DNA of 64,000 nucleotides from Propionimicrobium lymphophilum DSM 4903. GTDB taxonomy: Bacteria > Actinomycetota > Actinomycetes > Propionibacteriales > Propionibacteriaceae. The notes under the pieces are model-generated. The model saw nothing but the letters and a program-made list of their open reading frames with translations, made no database searches and had not been told where the DNA came from. Shown piece by piece: positions 17,334-27,002 of the stretch. Every line of letters starts with the position of its first letter. Position 1 is the stretch's first letter. The stretch lies in assembly GCF_000423485.1 (NCBI RefSeq), contig NZ_AUIB01000001.1, forward strand, positions 434,001 through 498,000, in the 5' to 3' direction. Made by a program: the position numbers and the translations under genes.

Positions 17334-18548
17334 TTACTCGACGGCCTCAGGAGCGGGCTGACCCATGTCGGTTACCATGTCGACGAACCATTGCTGGGTG
17401 ATGTCGAACGGCTTGTGGCCAGCGATGCGCTTGAAGTCGATGACGCTCAGTTCATCGTTCGCATCTTCGTCTAGGCCGACGACGCCGGCCTTGCCCTCGA
17501 GGGCCGCGTCGACAGCCATCTTGCAGGTGCGGTCGATGAGCTCGAGATCCTCCTCGCCCGAAGCTGCGGAACGAGAGAAGTAGCCGGACTTCTGAACCAT
17601 AGTTTTAGCGGCGTCGAGCTTGCTAGCGAACTGCTTGCCGAACCATGCGCCAGGGTTGATCTTGTCGAGCTGTACGTGGTCGAAAGCGTCGCGCGGAACC
17701 TCTTCGCCGGCAGCCTCCATGGAAGCGACGATCTCAGGAACGCCAGCGCCTTCGGAGATGAAGATGTTAACGTTGCCGACGGTGTCCATGATCTTCTTGA
17801 GACGCTTTGCTTCCTCGTCAAGATCGATGTGCATCTCGGGCAGGTAGATCGCGTGCACGTCCCAAGCCTCGCGCGACAGGCCGATCTCGGGCAGCCAAGT
17901 CTGCTGATCGAGCCATTCACGGTAGTAGCGGGTAGCCTCCGCGGCCAAGTAGCCACAGTTGCGGCCCATGATCTCGTGTACGATCAGCTCGCGCGGAGCT
18001 GCGTTGTGCTCGGCGATGACGTTCTTCGCGTAGTCGGCAGCCTGCTGGGCGGCGGTCCAAGCGCCGAGACTCTGCTTGATCGGGAAGATGTCGTTGTCGA
18101 TGGTCTTGGGCAGGCCGACGACGGTCAGATCGAAGTTGTTGTCCTTCAGGTAAGCGGCCAGATCGGCGGCGGTGGTGTTGGTGTCGTCGCCACCGATGGT
18201 GTGCAGCACCTGAACGCCATCCTCAACAAGCTGCTTTGCGGCCACTTCAAGGGGGTTCTCGCCTTCTGTGACCAGACCGCGCTTCACGCAGTCCTTGACG
18301 TTGGTCAGCTTCACTCGCGAGTTACCGATGGGGGATCCGCCGAACCCGTAAAGCGTGTCTGCATTCTCGCGCACGACGTCGGTGACCGGAATCGAGTTGC
18401 CCTTAAGAAGGCCCTCGTAGCCGTATAGGTAGGCGATGATCTCGGTCTCTGGAGACTTCTCGGTGTAGTACTTGATCAGCCCAGCGACTGCCGAGGATAG
18501 GCAGGGCGCGAAACCGCCAGCGGTGAGGAGTCCAACTTTTTTAGCCAT
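17334..18548 (-). CDS. pfp: pyrophosphate-dependent 6-phosphofructokinase
   Basis: A 404-residue phosphofructokinase that phosphorylates fructose 6-phosphate in glycolysis. The phosphoryl-donor motif reads GGDDTNT instead of the GGDGS of ATP enzymes, and PKTIDND follows: both mark the PPi-type. The reaction is then reversible and can serve gluconeogenesis. MGRNCG and the substrate-binding region are present. It is monocistronic, tail-to-tail with yihY. Confidence 0.92.
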   Translation of the reverse strand: MAKKVGLLTAGGFAPCLSSAVAGLIKYYTEKSPETEIIAYLYGYEGLLKGNSIPVTDVVRENADTLYGFGGSPIGNSRVKLTNVKDCVKRGLVTEGENPLEVAAKQLVEDGVQVLHTIGGDDTNTTAADLAAYLKDNNFDLTVVGLPKTIDNDIFPIKQSLGAWTAAQQAADYAKNVIAEHNAAPRELIVHEIMGRNCGYLAAEATRYYREWLDQQTWLPEIGLSREAWDVHAIYLPEMHIDLDEEAKRLKKIMDTVGNVNIFISEGAGVPEIVASMEAAGEEVPRDAFDHVQLDKINPGAWFGKQFASKLDAAKTMVQKSGYFSRSAASGEEDLELIDRTCKMAVDAALEGKAGVVGLDEDANDELSVIDFKRIAGHKPFDITQQWFVDMVTDMGQPAPEAVE

Positions 18549-18682
18549 GTTTTCTCTTTCTGTAACTAGAGGAGTGAATAGGCGTTACTTGGTTACAAAT
18601 TCAATTCTAGCCGGGAACAACCGTTAAAACATCCCTTGTCTTTTGGCAGAATTACCAATGTCTGCTTGCTAGGAGAACTTTA

Positions 18683-19072
18683 ATGTCGAATGAACGTGGG
18701 TTGAGCCTTTCTACCTTGACCGCTTGTTTGCTACCTGCTTTTGTCATTGTCGCAGGTCTCGGCATCGACGGTGCCGCCCAGGTTGCCGCGAATCGGAAGG
18801 CCGAGGCAATCGCGTCTTCCGCCGCCAGAGCCGGGATGGATGCCAGCGCGGCCTCGCGAATTCAGGGCGACATGGGCAGCTACTTCGCCGTTAGTGCCGC
18901 CAAAGATTACGTCTCTAAGTACTCGAACCTAAACGCGGATGTGAGCGTGGCAGAAAGTGGCGAACTGAACGTCGTGACTAAGGGGAGGACGCAGACGATA
19001 TTTCTTTCGATCATCGGTGTGGATCAACTCGAGTGCAGGGGAGAGGCTAGCGTCGATCTGTTCTCCAGCTAG
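18683..19072 (+). CDS. TadE/TadG-like pseudopilin, orphan
   Basis: A 129-residue protein with a short N-terminal GLSLSTLTACLLPAFVIVAG hydrophobic segment after MSNER, followed by a helical AANRKAEAIASSAARAG stretch. This layout is that of Tad-pilus minor pilins and TadG N-terminal regions, where the hydrophobic part anchors the pre-pilin. No other tad gene lies in the window. AGGAG sits 8 bases before ATG 18683. Assignment is by layout only; another short membrane-anchored protein is possible. Confidence 0.55.
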   Translation: MSNERGLSLSTLTACLLPAFVIVAGLGIDGAAQVAANRKAEAIASSAARAGMDASAASRIQGDMGSYFAVSAAKDYVSKYSNLNADVSVAESGELNVVTKGRTQTIFLSIIGVDQLECRGEASVDLFSS

Positions 19073-19127
19073 CCGAAAAGTTGGCGGTTTTGCCTAGCTG
19101 CGCGCCCGAGCCGGCTAGCATTGGGTA

Positions 19128-19751
19128 ATGGCAGAATATCTTCAGGTTCATCCAGTAAACCCGCAACATCGCGCGCTGGTGCGCACTGCCGAAGCATTAC
19201 GTGACGGCGCAGTCATCGCTTATCCGACGGACTCCGGTTTCGCTTTGGGCACTCGTTTAGGTAATCAAGAGGGCGTCCAGCGAATTCAACAAATCAGAGA
19301 CTTGGACGAGAAGCACAACCACACGCTCGTGGTCAGTGAATTCGCCCAAATCGGCAAGTATGTCGAGATGGGCAACAGCGTCTTTCGGGCAATCAAAGCG
19401 GCCACACCGGGGCGCTATACCTTCATCCTGAAAGCCAGCAGGGACGTGCCAAGGATGGTGCAAAACCATAAGCGCAAGACCGTCGGCGTTAGGGTGCCAG
19501 ATCACGTGACCACGCTCGCGCTCCTAGACGAGCTGAACGAACCCTTGGTTTCCTCAAGCCTCATCCTCCCCGGCGAAACGGAGGCCATGTCGGATGGGGA
19601 ACTCATCAAGGAGAGGCTCGAGCACGACGTCGATATCATTCTCGATTCAGGCGACGTGATTCCGGACCCGACGACGGTTGTCGACTTTACGGTCGAGGAT
19701 GCCCCGCATATTGCTCGTCTCGGGTCGGGCGATCCGAGCCTTTTCGAGTAG
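19128..19751 (+). CDS. Sua5/YciO/YrdC-family protein, YciO type
   Basis: A 207-residue protein of the YrdC fold with YPTDSGFALG (residues 31-40), the K-x-R-like dead-end KHNHTLVVS and VGVRVPDH. The length and N-terminus (EYLQVHPVNPQHR) match E. coli YciO rather than TsaC. YrdC-fold proteins make threonylcarbamoyl-AMP for the t6A tRNA modification; YciO-type members are paralogues with weaker or unclear activity. It converges on lysR with no gap. Confidence 0.85.
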   Translation: MAEYLQVHPVNPQHRALVRTAEALRDGAVIAYPTDSGFALGTRLGNQEGVQRIQQIRDLDEKHNHTLVVSEFAQIGKYVEMGNSVFRAIKAATPGRYTFILKASRDVPRMVQNHKRKTVGVRVPDHVTTLALLDELNEPLVSSSLILPGETEAMSDGELIKERLEHDVDIILDSGDVIPDPTTVVDFTVEDAPHIARLGSGDPSLFE

Positions 19752-20654
19752 CTAGCTTCCCGACGCGGCGTCGGCGCAGATAGCTCTTAAGAAGCTAGCC
19801 GCCGGGCCGCGTGGGGGAGTCTCGAGCGGCCAAACTGCCCTAATCGGGCGGGAGAATAGCTGTCTTGACTCGAGGCCAACTTCCGTGACAACGCCGACTT
19901 TTATCGCTCCTGCGACGGCCCTTCGGCTCATCACGGTTGGACCAGCGCCCGCGGCCACGTTCGCGAGCACCACAGAGTTGCTGCTTGCCACGATCGCAGG
20001 TGCAACATGTTCGGAGCCTAGAGCTAGCTCAAGGACCTCGCGCGTGCCGGAGCCCTCCTCGCGCAGTACCAGTGGGGTGTTAGCGAGCTTTTTGAGGCTG
20101 ATTGGGCTGCGCCTGCGAGCCCAGGGGTGAGACGCGGCTACTACTAACACGAGCTGGTCGTGGCCGAGCATCAGCGACGCCAAGCGTTCGTCTAGGTGAG
20201 GCGACTCGATGATGCCAAGGCGTGTGTCACCCTCGAGCACCCTGGACATTATCTGAGAGGAATTGTGCACCGACATCTGTACGTTAACGCCAGGGTTCTT
20301 GACCTGAAATTTGGTTAGCCAGCCGGGTGCGTAGCATTCCGCAACCGTTTGAGAGGCCATAATTTCCAGGTTGTTTGCGATGTCGCTCTGCAGGCTGGCG
20401 ACGGCGGCATTGAATTCGGTTCCAGCCCTAAGCAGCGGTTCCGCCCACTGCGCGATTAACGCACCGGTCTTCGACAGCCTGGACCCAGAATGGGAGCGCA
20501 GCAGAATATTTTGGTTTAGCCTGCGCTCGAGTTGCAAGATCGCGCGCGATGCGTTGGGCTGGGCCATGCCACAGGCCGTCGCCGCTTGAGACAGGCTGCC
20601 CGTCTGGCCGACGAGGATGATTAGTTGGAGAACCTGGAGGTTTGGCCACGACAT
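19752..20654 (-). CDS. LysR-family regulator, divergent from yeiH
   Basis: A 300-residue LysR protein: winged helix at 1-65 (LIILVGQTGSLSQAATACGMAQPNASR) and a periplasmic-binding-like effector domain (about 90-290). Divergence from yeiH with 72 bases between them is the classical LysR arrangement, and LysR regulators of YeiE type go with YeiH exporters. It therefore probably controls yeiH in response to a sulfur or sulfonate signal; this is inferred from position. Confidence 0.88.
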   Translation of the reverse strand: MSWPNLQVLQLIILVGQTGSLSQAATACGMAQPNASRAILQLERRLNQNILLRSHSGSRLSKTGALIAQWAEPLLRAGTEFNAAVASLQSDIANNLEIMASQTVAECYAPGWLTKFQVKNPGVNVQMSVHNSSQIMSRVLEGDTRLGIIESPHLDERLASLMLGHDQLVLVVAASHPWARRRSPISLKKLANTPLVLREEGSGTREVLELALGSEHVAPAIVASSNSVVLANVAAGAGPTVMSRRAVAGAIKVGVVTEVGLESRQLFSRPIRAVWPLETPPRGPAASFLRAICADAASGS

Positions 20655-20709
20655 ATCTAAAGTATATGGCCGTCATAGTTATTTGAGAATTCCGTAGCCT
20701 GTGGAGAAG

Positions 20710-20726
20710 GTAAATAATTATCTTAC
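20710..20726. promoter_or_regulatory. imperfect palindrome in the lysR-yeiH gap
   Basis: GTAAATAATTATCTTAC directly before the yeiH GTG is a near-palindrome and the most symmetrical sequence in the divergent gap; it may be part of the LysR operator. A GGAGAAGG at 20703-20710 lies too far from the start codon to be a normal ribosome site. Confidence 0.3.
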
Positions 20727-21770
20727 GTGACTGTGACTCAAAAACCGCTCGCGCGAATCGGCTCGAAATCGTCCTCGGTTCTAACCCAATTCCGTAGTTT
20801 CCTTCCGGGGCTTGCGCTGATCGCGGCCCTGACGCTGATAGCGATGGCAATAAACAACTTCATCCCCATCATCAGCGCCTTGCTGATAGCCATCGTTTTG
20901 GGTGCTGTGGCGGCTAATGTTCACGAGACCCCGGCCGCATTCTGGCCTGGGATTAACTTCGCATCAAAACACCTGCTTCGCTCAGGAATCATTCTTCTTG
21001 GCCTGCAGGTGACGTTGTCTTCGCTGGCGGCTCTCGGGTGGCAGCGCCTAGTGCTCGTCGTGCTGATCGTCTCCCTCGGCGTGAGCTCGACGATTGCGAT
21101 CGGGCGAATGATGAAAATGTCTAATACTCTCGTCGGTGTTATCGCATGTGGCTTCTCCATCTGCGGAGCTGCAGCCGTTGCTGGGGCTAAGGACGTAGTC
21201 GGCGCCAAAGATAACGAGACGGCGACCGCGCTTGCCTTGGTAGTTGTCTTCGGCACCTTATGCATCCCGATTCTTCCTGCTCTCTGTTCACTGTTCGGGC
21301 TGGATCCGGCGAGCGCAGGAACCTGGGTTGGTGGGAGCGTGCATGAGGTAGCTCAGGTCGTCGCTGCGGGAGCCGCGCTCGGCGAACCGGCAATGACGAT
21401 CGCTATCGAGGTGAAACTCGCACGCGTCGTCTGCCTCGCCGGAGTCGTTGCCGTCCTCGGCCTGCTTCGCCGTCGTAAGGGCAGCGGTGTGGCTGATCTC
21501 GAGGGCAAGATGCCCCCGCTCATCCCTGGCTTCGTGCTCGGTTTCTTGGCGATGGTCATAATCGGTTCGCTCCTGCCCATTCCCGCACCAGTTCTTGGCG
21601 GTGCGAAGATCCTCCAAACCGCGTTGTTGGCCATGGCGATGACCGGTCTTGGGTTCGGCATTCGTGTCGACGAGCTGATCAGAGTTGGCCACAAGCCGGT
21701 GCTGTTGGGCTTGATTGCGTCAATCATCGTTTCGGTGGTCTCGCTCGGCGGAGCCATGCTGCTCGCCTAG
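20727..21770 (+). CDS. YeiH/UPF0324 family membrane exporter
   Basis: A 347-residue polytopic membrane protein of the UPF0324/YeiH family (about ten segments; conserved ACGFSICGAAAVAG and GTWVGGSVHEVAQVVAAG blocks). Family members have been linked to export of sulfonates or sulfite-like anions, but evidence is thin. The GTG start follows MTVTQ-coding GTG repeats, so 20733 is possible too. Control by the divergent LysR gene is likely. Confidence 0.88.
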   Translation: MTVTQKPLARIGSKSSSVLTQFRSFLPGLALIAALTLIAMAINNFIPIISALLIAIVLGAVAANVHETPAAFWPGINFASKHLLRSGIILLGLQVTLSSLAALGWQRLVLVVLIVSLGVSSTIAIGRMMKMSNTLVGVIACGFSICGAAAVAGAKDVVGAKDNETATALALVVVFGTLCIPILPALCSLFGLDPASAGTWVGGSVHEVAQVVAAGAALGEPAMTIAIEVKLARVVCLAGVVAVLGLLRRRKGSGVADLEGKMPPLIPGFVLGFLAMVIIGSLLPIPAPVLGGAKILQTALLAMAMTGLGFGIRVDELIRVGHKPVLLGLIASIIVSVVSLGGAMLLA

Positions 21771-21835
21771 TCCCTGCCCGGTTTAGCGCTTTAGCTAGAG
21801 CACAAAAATGCCCAGAACGTGGCATGCTAGAGGTT

Positions 21836-22723
21836 ATGCCGAAGACCACTTCTGAGTTACTAGACCTGCTAGACCTAACAGAAACGTCGCCCGATGTGTT
21901 TTCCGGTTCGCAGCCGGACACCATAATGCAGCGAACGTATGGCGGGCAGGTAATGGCCCAGGCGATAGTGGCTGCATACAAGACGCTCCCCGAAGATCGC
22001 AGGATGCATTCCATGCACGCTTTCTTCCTGAGGCCCGGAAACGCTCACGTTCCGATCACCTACAAGGCAAGTAGGCTGCGTGATGGAAGGACGTTCTCGA
22101 CGCGCAGGGTCGCCGCCAGCCAAGAAAAAGACATCTTCGGCATGTCCGCCTCGTTTCACCACATGGAGGATAGCCGGCTGAACCACCAGGACGAACTGCC
22201 CAGCCCAACTCCGCCGCCGGAAAAATGCCCCAGGCTAGTTGACTTCATGAACGCCGCATATGGTGAGCACCCGATGTGGCACGAATGGGACGCTCTGGAC
22301 GTGAGGTTCGCAGGAGATTCCGCGGGAAATGGCAGCCCCAAGCTGCCGAAAATTCCGGTCCACAGCCACAAATCCCACATGAGGGTCTGGATTAAAACTC
22401 AAGAAAAGCTTCCCGACGACTACGCGATTCACCAAGCGATTTTGGCGTATGCGAGCGATCTGACCCTGCTTTCGGTGACGACCGTGCCGCACTCCGTAGC
22501 TTTTATGTCCACGAAGATCCAGACCGCGTCGATCGACCATGCGATGTGGTTCCACAGACAAGGCAGGGCAGACGAGTGGCTGCTCTACGACATGATCTCA
22601 CCCTCTGCCAGCCATGCGCTCGGGTACGGCACCGGCAGGCTGTTTCAGGACGGAAAACTGATCGCCTCCTGCGCCCAGGAGGGCCTGGTTCGTGAGGTTG
22701 AGAACCGGCCTATCTTAAGCTGA
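21836..22723 (+). CDS. tesB: acyl-CoA thioesterase II (TesB family)
   Basis: A 295-residue double-hotdog thioesterase that hydrolyses medium/long-chain acyl-CoA. The N-terminal hotdog (about 10-115) has YGGQVMAQAIVAAYKT and SMHAFFLRPG; the C-terminal hotdog (about 160-290) carries DH-type segment SIDHAMWFHR and the terminal EGLVR, as in TesB. ATG 21836 has AGAGG 4 bases upstream; an in-frame ATG 12 bases earlier lacks one. Confidence 0.9.
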   Translation: MPKTTSELLDLLDLTETSPDVFSGSQPDTIMQRTYGGQVMAQAIVAAYKTLPEDRRMHSMHAFFLRPGNAHVPITYKASRLRDGRTFSTRRVAASQEKDIFGMSASFHHMEDSRLNHQDELPSPTPPPEKCPRLVDFMNAAYGEHPMWHEWDALDVRFAGDSAGNGSPKLPKIPVHSHKSHMRVWIKTQEKLPDDYAIHQAILAYASDLTLLSVTTVPHSVAFMSTKIQTASIDHAMWFHRQGRADEWLLYDMISPSASHALGYGTGRLFQDGKLIASCAQEGLVREVENRPILS

Positions 22724-22729
22724 ATTTAA

Positions 22730-22759
22730 GACGGGACCGCCGAAACCGGCGGGCCCGTC
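22730..22759. terminator. bidirectional hairpin between tesB and pyrC
   Basis: GACGGG-ACCGCCG pairs with CGGCGGGCCCGTC over 22730-22759 with a small internal mismatch and an AAAC loop. It lies between convergent genes; the T-runs are poor on both sides. Confidence 0.6.
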
Positions 22760-22767
22760 TCTAGCTA

Positions 22768-24027
22768 TTAAGCCGAATGCGAGTAGGTGATCTGGCCCAG
22801 GCAGAGCGTCAACTCGATCGGATCGGGCAAATCCAGGCCGTGATACGGGTTGTTGCGGCCCTTCGATGCCGACTTCTCACGGTCTACGACTGCGCGTCGG
22901 GTTGGCTCGATTAGAGTCAGGTTTGCGGGCTGGCCGGGCTCGACCGGACGGCCCTGGTTGCTGATCCTGCCTAGTTGCGCCGGGCGGTAGCTGAGAATAT
23001 CCGCGACCTTTTCCCAACCGATTAGGCCCGGGTTGACCAAGGTCTCGATGACCACAGCAAGAGACTGCTCGAGGGCAATCATGCCGGGTTTGGCGTCCGG
23101 GAAAGAATGAGATTTATCGGCAACTGTATGCGGGGCATGGTCCGTTCCTACGATATCGATGATTCCATCTGCTAACCCGTTGCGGATGCTCATGACGTCG
23201 TCCTCTCCGCGCAGGGGCGGATTCACCTTGAACGAGGTGTCGAGGCCGAGCAGCTTTTCGCTGGTCAAGAGCAAGTGGTGGGGTGTGGCTTCGGCGCTCA
23301 TCCGCACGCCGCGAGCCTTCGCCCAGCGCACAACAGCCAGTGACTGCGCAGTTGAGATGTGGCATGCGTGCACGCGCGCGCCGGTCAGCTCCGAGAGCAT
23401 GGCATCGCGAGCGATGATCGAAGACTCCGCCGGCCACGGCCAACCAGGCAGCCCTAGTTCCTCGGCGATCGACGCCTCATCTGCGCAGGATTTGGCCGTC
23501 GCCAGGTTGTGATCCTGGCTGTGCTGAGCTACCAGCAGATTATGCTTGGCGGCCGCTTCGAGAGCTCGCCGCATGAGAGAGGCATCCATGACGCATTTGC
23601 CGTCGTCGCTGAGCACTTTAACGCCAGCCGCGGCTAGTGCATCGATGTCGTTTAGCTCCTTGCCTTCCAGGCCTTTGGTGATGGATGCAATGACCTCGAC
23701 CTGAGCGCTGGCATTCTTCGCGCGTCGACGCATGTCCTCGACGCGCTCAACGCTATCGGTGACGGGGGAGGTGTTGGCCATCGCGAACACGGCGGTGTAA
23801 CCACCGGCCGCTGCGGCTGCGGTGCCGGTCTCGATCGTCTCGGCCTCCTCGCCGCCAGGTTCGCGCAGGTGCGTGTGCAGATCCACCAGACCTGGAAGAG
23901 CAATCAAACCGTCCGCCGATATCTCCTTGGCTCCAGAGGGCTTTTCCGCGACGAACCTATCGCCGCTGACGTAAATATCCCGCTTGGTTCCATCCGCTAG
24001 CTGTGCACCTTTAATAACCAGTTCCAT
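22768..24027 (-). CDS. pyrC: dihydroorotase
   Basis: A 419-residue amidohydrolase for the third step of pyrimidine synthesis. The zinc-binding HTHLREPG motif lies near residue 57, and further metal ligands in AQHSQDH, ACHIST and GTDHAPHT. The length is that of the type I enzymes found with aspartate transcarbamoylase in actinobacteria, but here pyrC stands alone. ATG 24027 (MELVIKGA) is chosen over an upstream frame start because the family N-terminus begins there. Confidence 0.93.
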   Translation of the reverse strand: MELVIKGAQLADGTKRDIYVSGDRFVAEKPSGAKEISADGLIALPGLVDLHTHLREPGGEEAETIETGTAAAAAGGYTAVFAMANTSPVTDSVERVEDMRRRAKNASAQVEVIASITKGLEGKELNDIDALAAAGVKVLSDDGKCVMDASLMRRALEAAAKHNLLVAQHSQDHNLATAKSCADEASIAEELGLPGWPWPAESSIIARDAMLSELTGARVHACHISTAQSLAVVRWAKARGVRMSAEATPHHLLLTSEKLLGLDTSFKVNPPLRGEDDVMSIRNGLADGIIDIVGTDHAPHTVADKSHSFPDAKPGMIALEQSLAVVIETLVNPGLIGWEKVADILSYRPAQLGRISNQGRPVEPGQPANLTLIEPTRRAVVDREKSASKGRNNPYHGLDLPDPIELTLCLGQITYSHSA

Positions 24028-24081
24028 GAACCGAAATCTACCCAATTCATAGCGCCTTTATGCGATCGGCAAGGCGTTGCG

Positions 24082-24119
24082 GAAAAAATAAGAGGGCCAC
24101 CGAACGGTGACCCTCTTAT
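24082..24119 (-). terminator. terminator of pepN
   Basis: A 15-base stem (24088-24102 with 24105-24119, one G-U pair) is followed on the minus strand by a T-run complementary to the A-run at 24083-24087. It can also stop plus-strand transcripts. Confidence 0.85.
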
Positions 24120-24132
24120 CTAGAACAAAAAC

Positions 24133-26733
24133 TTAAGCGTTCTCGGCGTCTAGCTGCTGCGCCTTGATCGCGCGCTTGCTCAACGAGATTTCCTCGCTGA
24201 GCACGCGCATGGCCTCATCTGGAACCTTGTGGCTGGCGATGAAGGCTTGCAACCTATCGAGCCAGGCCTCGTCCGCTACGGTGTAGGGCCACAAATTGCT
24301 AAGCGCGGTGGTGCGAATAACGTGTCCGCGGCGCGCCCAGATGGAATCGGGCTGGCACATCTGCTCGAGAATTTCGAGGTACTTGTCTGCGTACGTCGCG
24401 GTGATGTCCTCCTGGCCGTAATTCCAGAAGTTCTCCGAAATCTCGGTGTATGTGTGGTTGGGCAGATCCTCGACCTCGGTCAGCTGTGCCCAGGCGTCAG
24501 CCTTAGCTGCTGCGTCCTTGAGGCAAGCGCGGGCCCCGGCGGCAGATTGTGCGCCAGAGATCGTGTTGTCTGCCTCAAGCTCCTTGGCGATCAGTGCCTC
24601 GTCGGCGACGCCGATGCGTGCCAGAGACTTGATGATCAGCCAACGTCGATCCGAATCGATGGGCAGACCCTCTGGGACGTCCTCGCCCTTCAGCCACCCC
24701 TGGAGCAGGTCGGCACCTGCGGGAGATCCGATCGCGTTGACCAGAGCGTCCGCGAACGCCAACTGGCTGTCCGAACCGGGCTGCGCGTGCATCAGGTGTT
24801 CGGTCAGGCCAGCCACGAGCGTTGCCTTGCGGTTAGCCCTGTTGTTCGGGTGAGAGTAACTGCTAGCAGCAACGGATAGCTGAGCTAGCTCGTTGCGAAT
24901 CGCGGAGTCGTCGTCCTCGCCGGCAAGACCCTGAAGAACGATATTTAAGAATTCCTTCGAGGGCAGCTCGGCATCTCGAAGAGCATTGTTCATGGCGGTC
25001 CAAACCATTACGCGGGCCATCGGATCCGGCATGTCCTTCAGGTGCTTCGATGCAGTTGCCATGCTGGCCTCGTCGAGGCGTACCTTCACATAGCCCAGGT
25101 CGCGGTCGTTCAGCAGCACCAGGTCCGGAGCCTTGCGTCCGACCAAAGCTGCGATCGGGGTGCTGGAACCGTGCACGTCCACAGGCATGCTTTCGGTTGC
25201 GACGAGCTTGCCGTCCTCCGTCAGCTCGTAAAGACCAATCGCGATCTTGTGGGTGCGCAACGTGTCGTGCTTTTTCGGAGCCTTCTGGATCACCTCGAAG
25301 TTAGTGATGGTGCCGTCATCGTCGAGGTCGAGCTTGGGATAGATAGTGTTGACGCCTGCGGTTTGCAGCCAATCGCTGGTGAAACCGCTCAGGTCTTTAC
25401 CGCTAGCTTTCTCGAGCGCGCTCAGCAGATCGTCGAACTCGGTGTTGCCCCAGGCGTGCTCCTCGAAGTATTCACGCACACCGCTCAGGAAGTTATCCTC
25501 GCCGACCAAGCTGACTAGCTGCTTGAGGACGCTTGCGCCCTTTGCGTAGGTGATGCCGTCGAAGTTCTGGTCTACGGCGTCCAGATCCACCATCTCGTTG
25601 GCTATGGGGTGGGTGCTGGGCAGCTGATCTGCGCGATAGGCCCATGCCTTGCGGGCGTTGGCGAAGGTGACCCACGGGTTGCGGCCGCCGTATTTCTTAG
25701 CGATTTCGCCCTGACAGAAGTAGGCAGACCACTCGGCGAAGCTCTCGTTTAGCCAAATGTCGTTCCACCACTTCATGGTCACCAGGTCGCCAAACCACAT
25801 GTGAGCCAACTCATGCAGAATCGTATTGTCGCGGGCGTCGTAGCGGTCAACGCTAACCTTTGAGCGGAACAAGTACTGATCGCGGAAAGTGACGCAACCG
25901 ACGTTCTCCATCGCGCCGAAGTTGAACTCGGGAACGAAAATCTGGTCGTACTTCTCGAAGGCGTATTCGCGTCCGAAGGCCTCTTCGTAAACCTCGAAGC
26001 CGCGTTGTGCAGCCTCTAGGATGCGATCGGCGTCCAGGTATTGCGCCATCGACGGGCGGCAAACGACGGCCGCTGGGATGTCGCCCTTAATCGATTTAAT
26101 GGTGCCCTGCTCGACGTGGTATTCGCCAGCAACCAGGGCAGTCAGGTAGGTCGAGATGGGCGGGGTGGGCGAGAACGTCCATTTGGCCATATCGCCGTCG
26201 AGGATCTCCGGCTTCGGAGTCGGGGAGTTCGAAATGGCCACCCAATGGGCAGGGGCGATAAGAGTCAGCTGGAAGGTTGCCTTCAAATCGGGCTGTTCGA
26301 AAGTTGCGTACATGCGTCGAGCGTCCGCGCTCTCAAACTGTGAGTACAAGCTGATCTTGCCGTCGGTCGGGTCGACGAAGCGGTGCAGGCCCTCACCGGT
26401 ACGTGAATAGCGCATTAGGGAAGTTACCGTCAGCTCGTGGTCCCCCTTGCTGGGAGAGAGCTCGAGACGGCTGCCCTGGTAAGAAGAAACGTCGATCGGC
26501 TCCGAATCCAGATACGCCGAGAGGACGCGCTCGCCGATGACGTCGATCCAAGTCGGCTCGCCGGTGCTAGAGAACCTAGCAGTGGTGGTCTGGACGAAAG
26601 TGGTATCGGGGGATTCGAGCTGGCTGCCATCAGGGTAGCGCCCACTCAGGTCGACTACGACTTCGTACGACTTTGTAGCGATCTGCTTAGATCGTTCTTG
26701 AGCCTGCGCTCGAGTAATGTTTTCTATGCTCAT
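24133..26733 (-). CDS. pepN: aminopeptidase N (M1 family)
   Basis: An 866-residue zinc metallopeptidase removing N-terminal residues from peptides. GAMEN at 273-277 binds the substrate amino group; the zinc site is HELAH (307-311) plus E330 eighteen residues on. An ERAP1-like C-terminal helical domain follows, as in actinobacterial members. ATG 26733 (MSIENITRAQAQ) is preferred: AGGAAG lies 7 bases upstream, whereas the longer frame lacks one. No signal peptide, so cytoplasmic. Confidence 0.95.
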   Translation of the reverse strand: MSIENITRAQAQERSKQIATKSYEVVVDLSGRYPDGSQLESPDTTFVQTTTARFSSTGEPTWIDVIGERVLSAYLDSEPIDVSSYQGSRLELSPSKGDHELTVTSLMRYSRTGEGLHRFVDPTDGKISLYSQFESADARRMYATFEQPDLKATFQLTLIAPAHWVAISNSPTPKPEILDGDMAKWTFSPTPPISTYLTALVAGEYHVEQGTIKSIKGDIPAAVVCRPSMAQYLDADRILEAAQRGFEVYEEAFGREYAFEKYDQIFVPEFNFGAMENVGCVTFRDQYLFRSKVSVDRYDARDNTILHELAHMWFGDLVTMKWWNDIWLNESFAEWSAYFCQGEIAKKYGGRNPWVTFANARKAWAYRADQLPSTHPIANEMVDLDAVDQNFDGITYAKGASVLKQLVSLVGEDNFLSGVREYFEEHAWGNTEFDDLLSALEKASGKDLSGFTSDWLQTAGVNTIYPKLDLDDDGTITNFEVIQKAPKKHDTLRTHKIAIGLYELTEDGKLVATESMPVDVHGSSTPIAALVGRKAPDLVLLNDRDLGYVKVRLDEASMATASKHLKDMPDPMARVMVWTAMNNALRDAELPSKEFLNIVLQGLAGEDDDSAIRNELAQLSVAASSYSHPNNRANRKATLVAGLTEHLMHAQPGSDSQLAFADALVNAIGSPAGADLLQGWLKGEDVPEGLPIDSDRRWLIIKSLARIGVADEALIAKELEADNTISGAQSAAGARACLKDAAAKADAWAQLTEVEDLPNHTYTEISENFWNYGQEDITATYADKYLEILEQMCQPDSIWARRGHVIRTTALSNLWPYTVADEAWLDRLQAFIASHKVPDEAMRVLSEEISLSKRAIKAQQLDAENA

Positions 26734-27002
26734 GCCATGCTTCCTGAAGTTTTGTACTGTCCAGCGAATAACCTCAAACGGACTCACGCGCCTTACTAAA
26801 TAGCCGAACTCGACGTTGGTTTAAGAAGTCGAGCAGCCGCAATTGGTTATGCAAGCAACGTTTAATTTTAGCCTAAGGGAAAAATTTCCTAGCCAGCGGG
26901 TACATCGCCGAGCATCATTAATGCGATTATCACATCTAATAACCGCTATAGTGAGATTCAAATCAATCGGGTTTTACACGAATATTCCGTTAGGGGAAAT
27001 GA

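Noticed and set aside
17676-18428. 250-codon antisense frame over pfp
   Set aside because: Mirror frame of a strongly conserved gene; no start context and biased composition.
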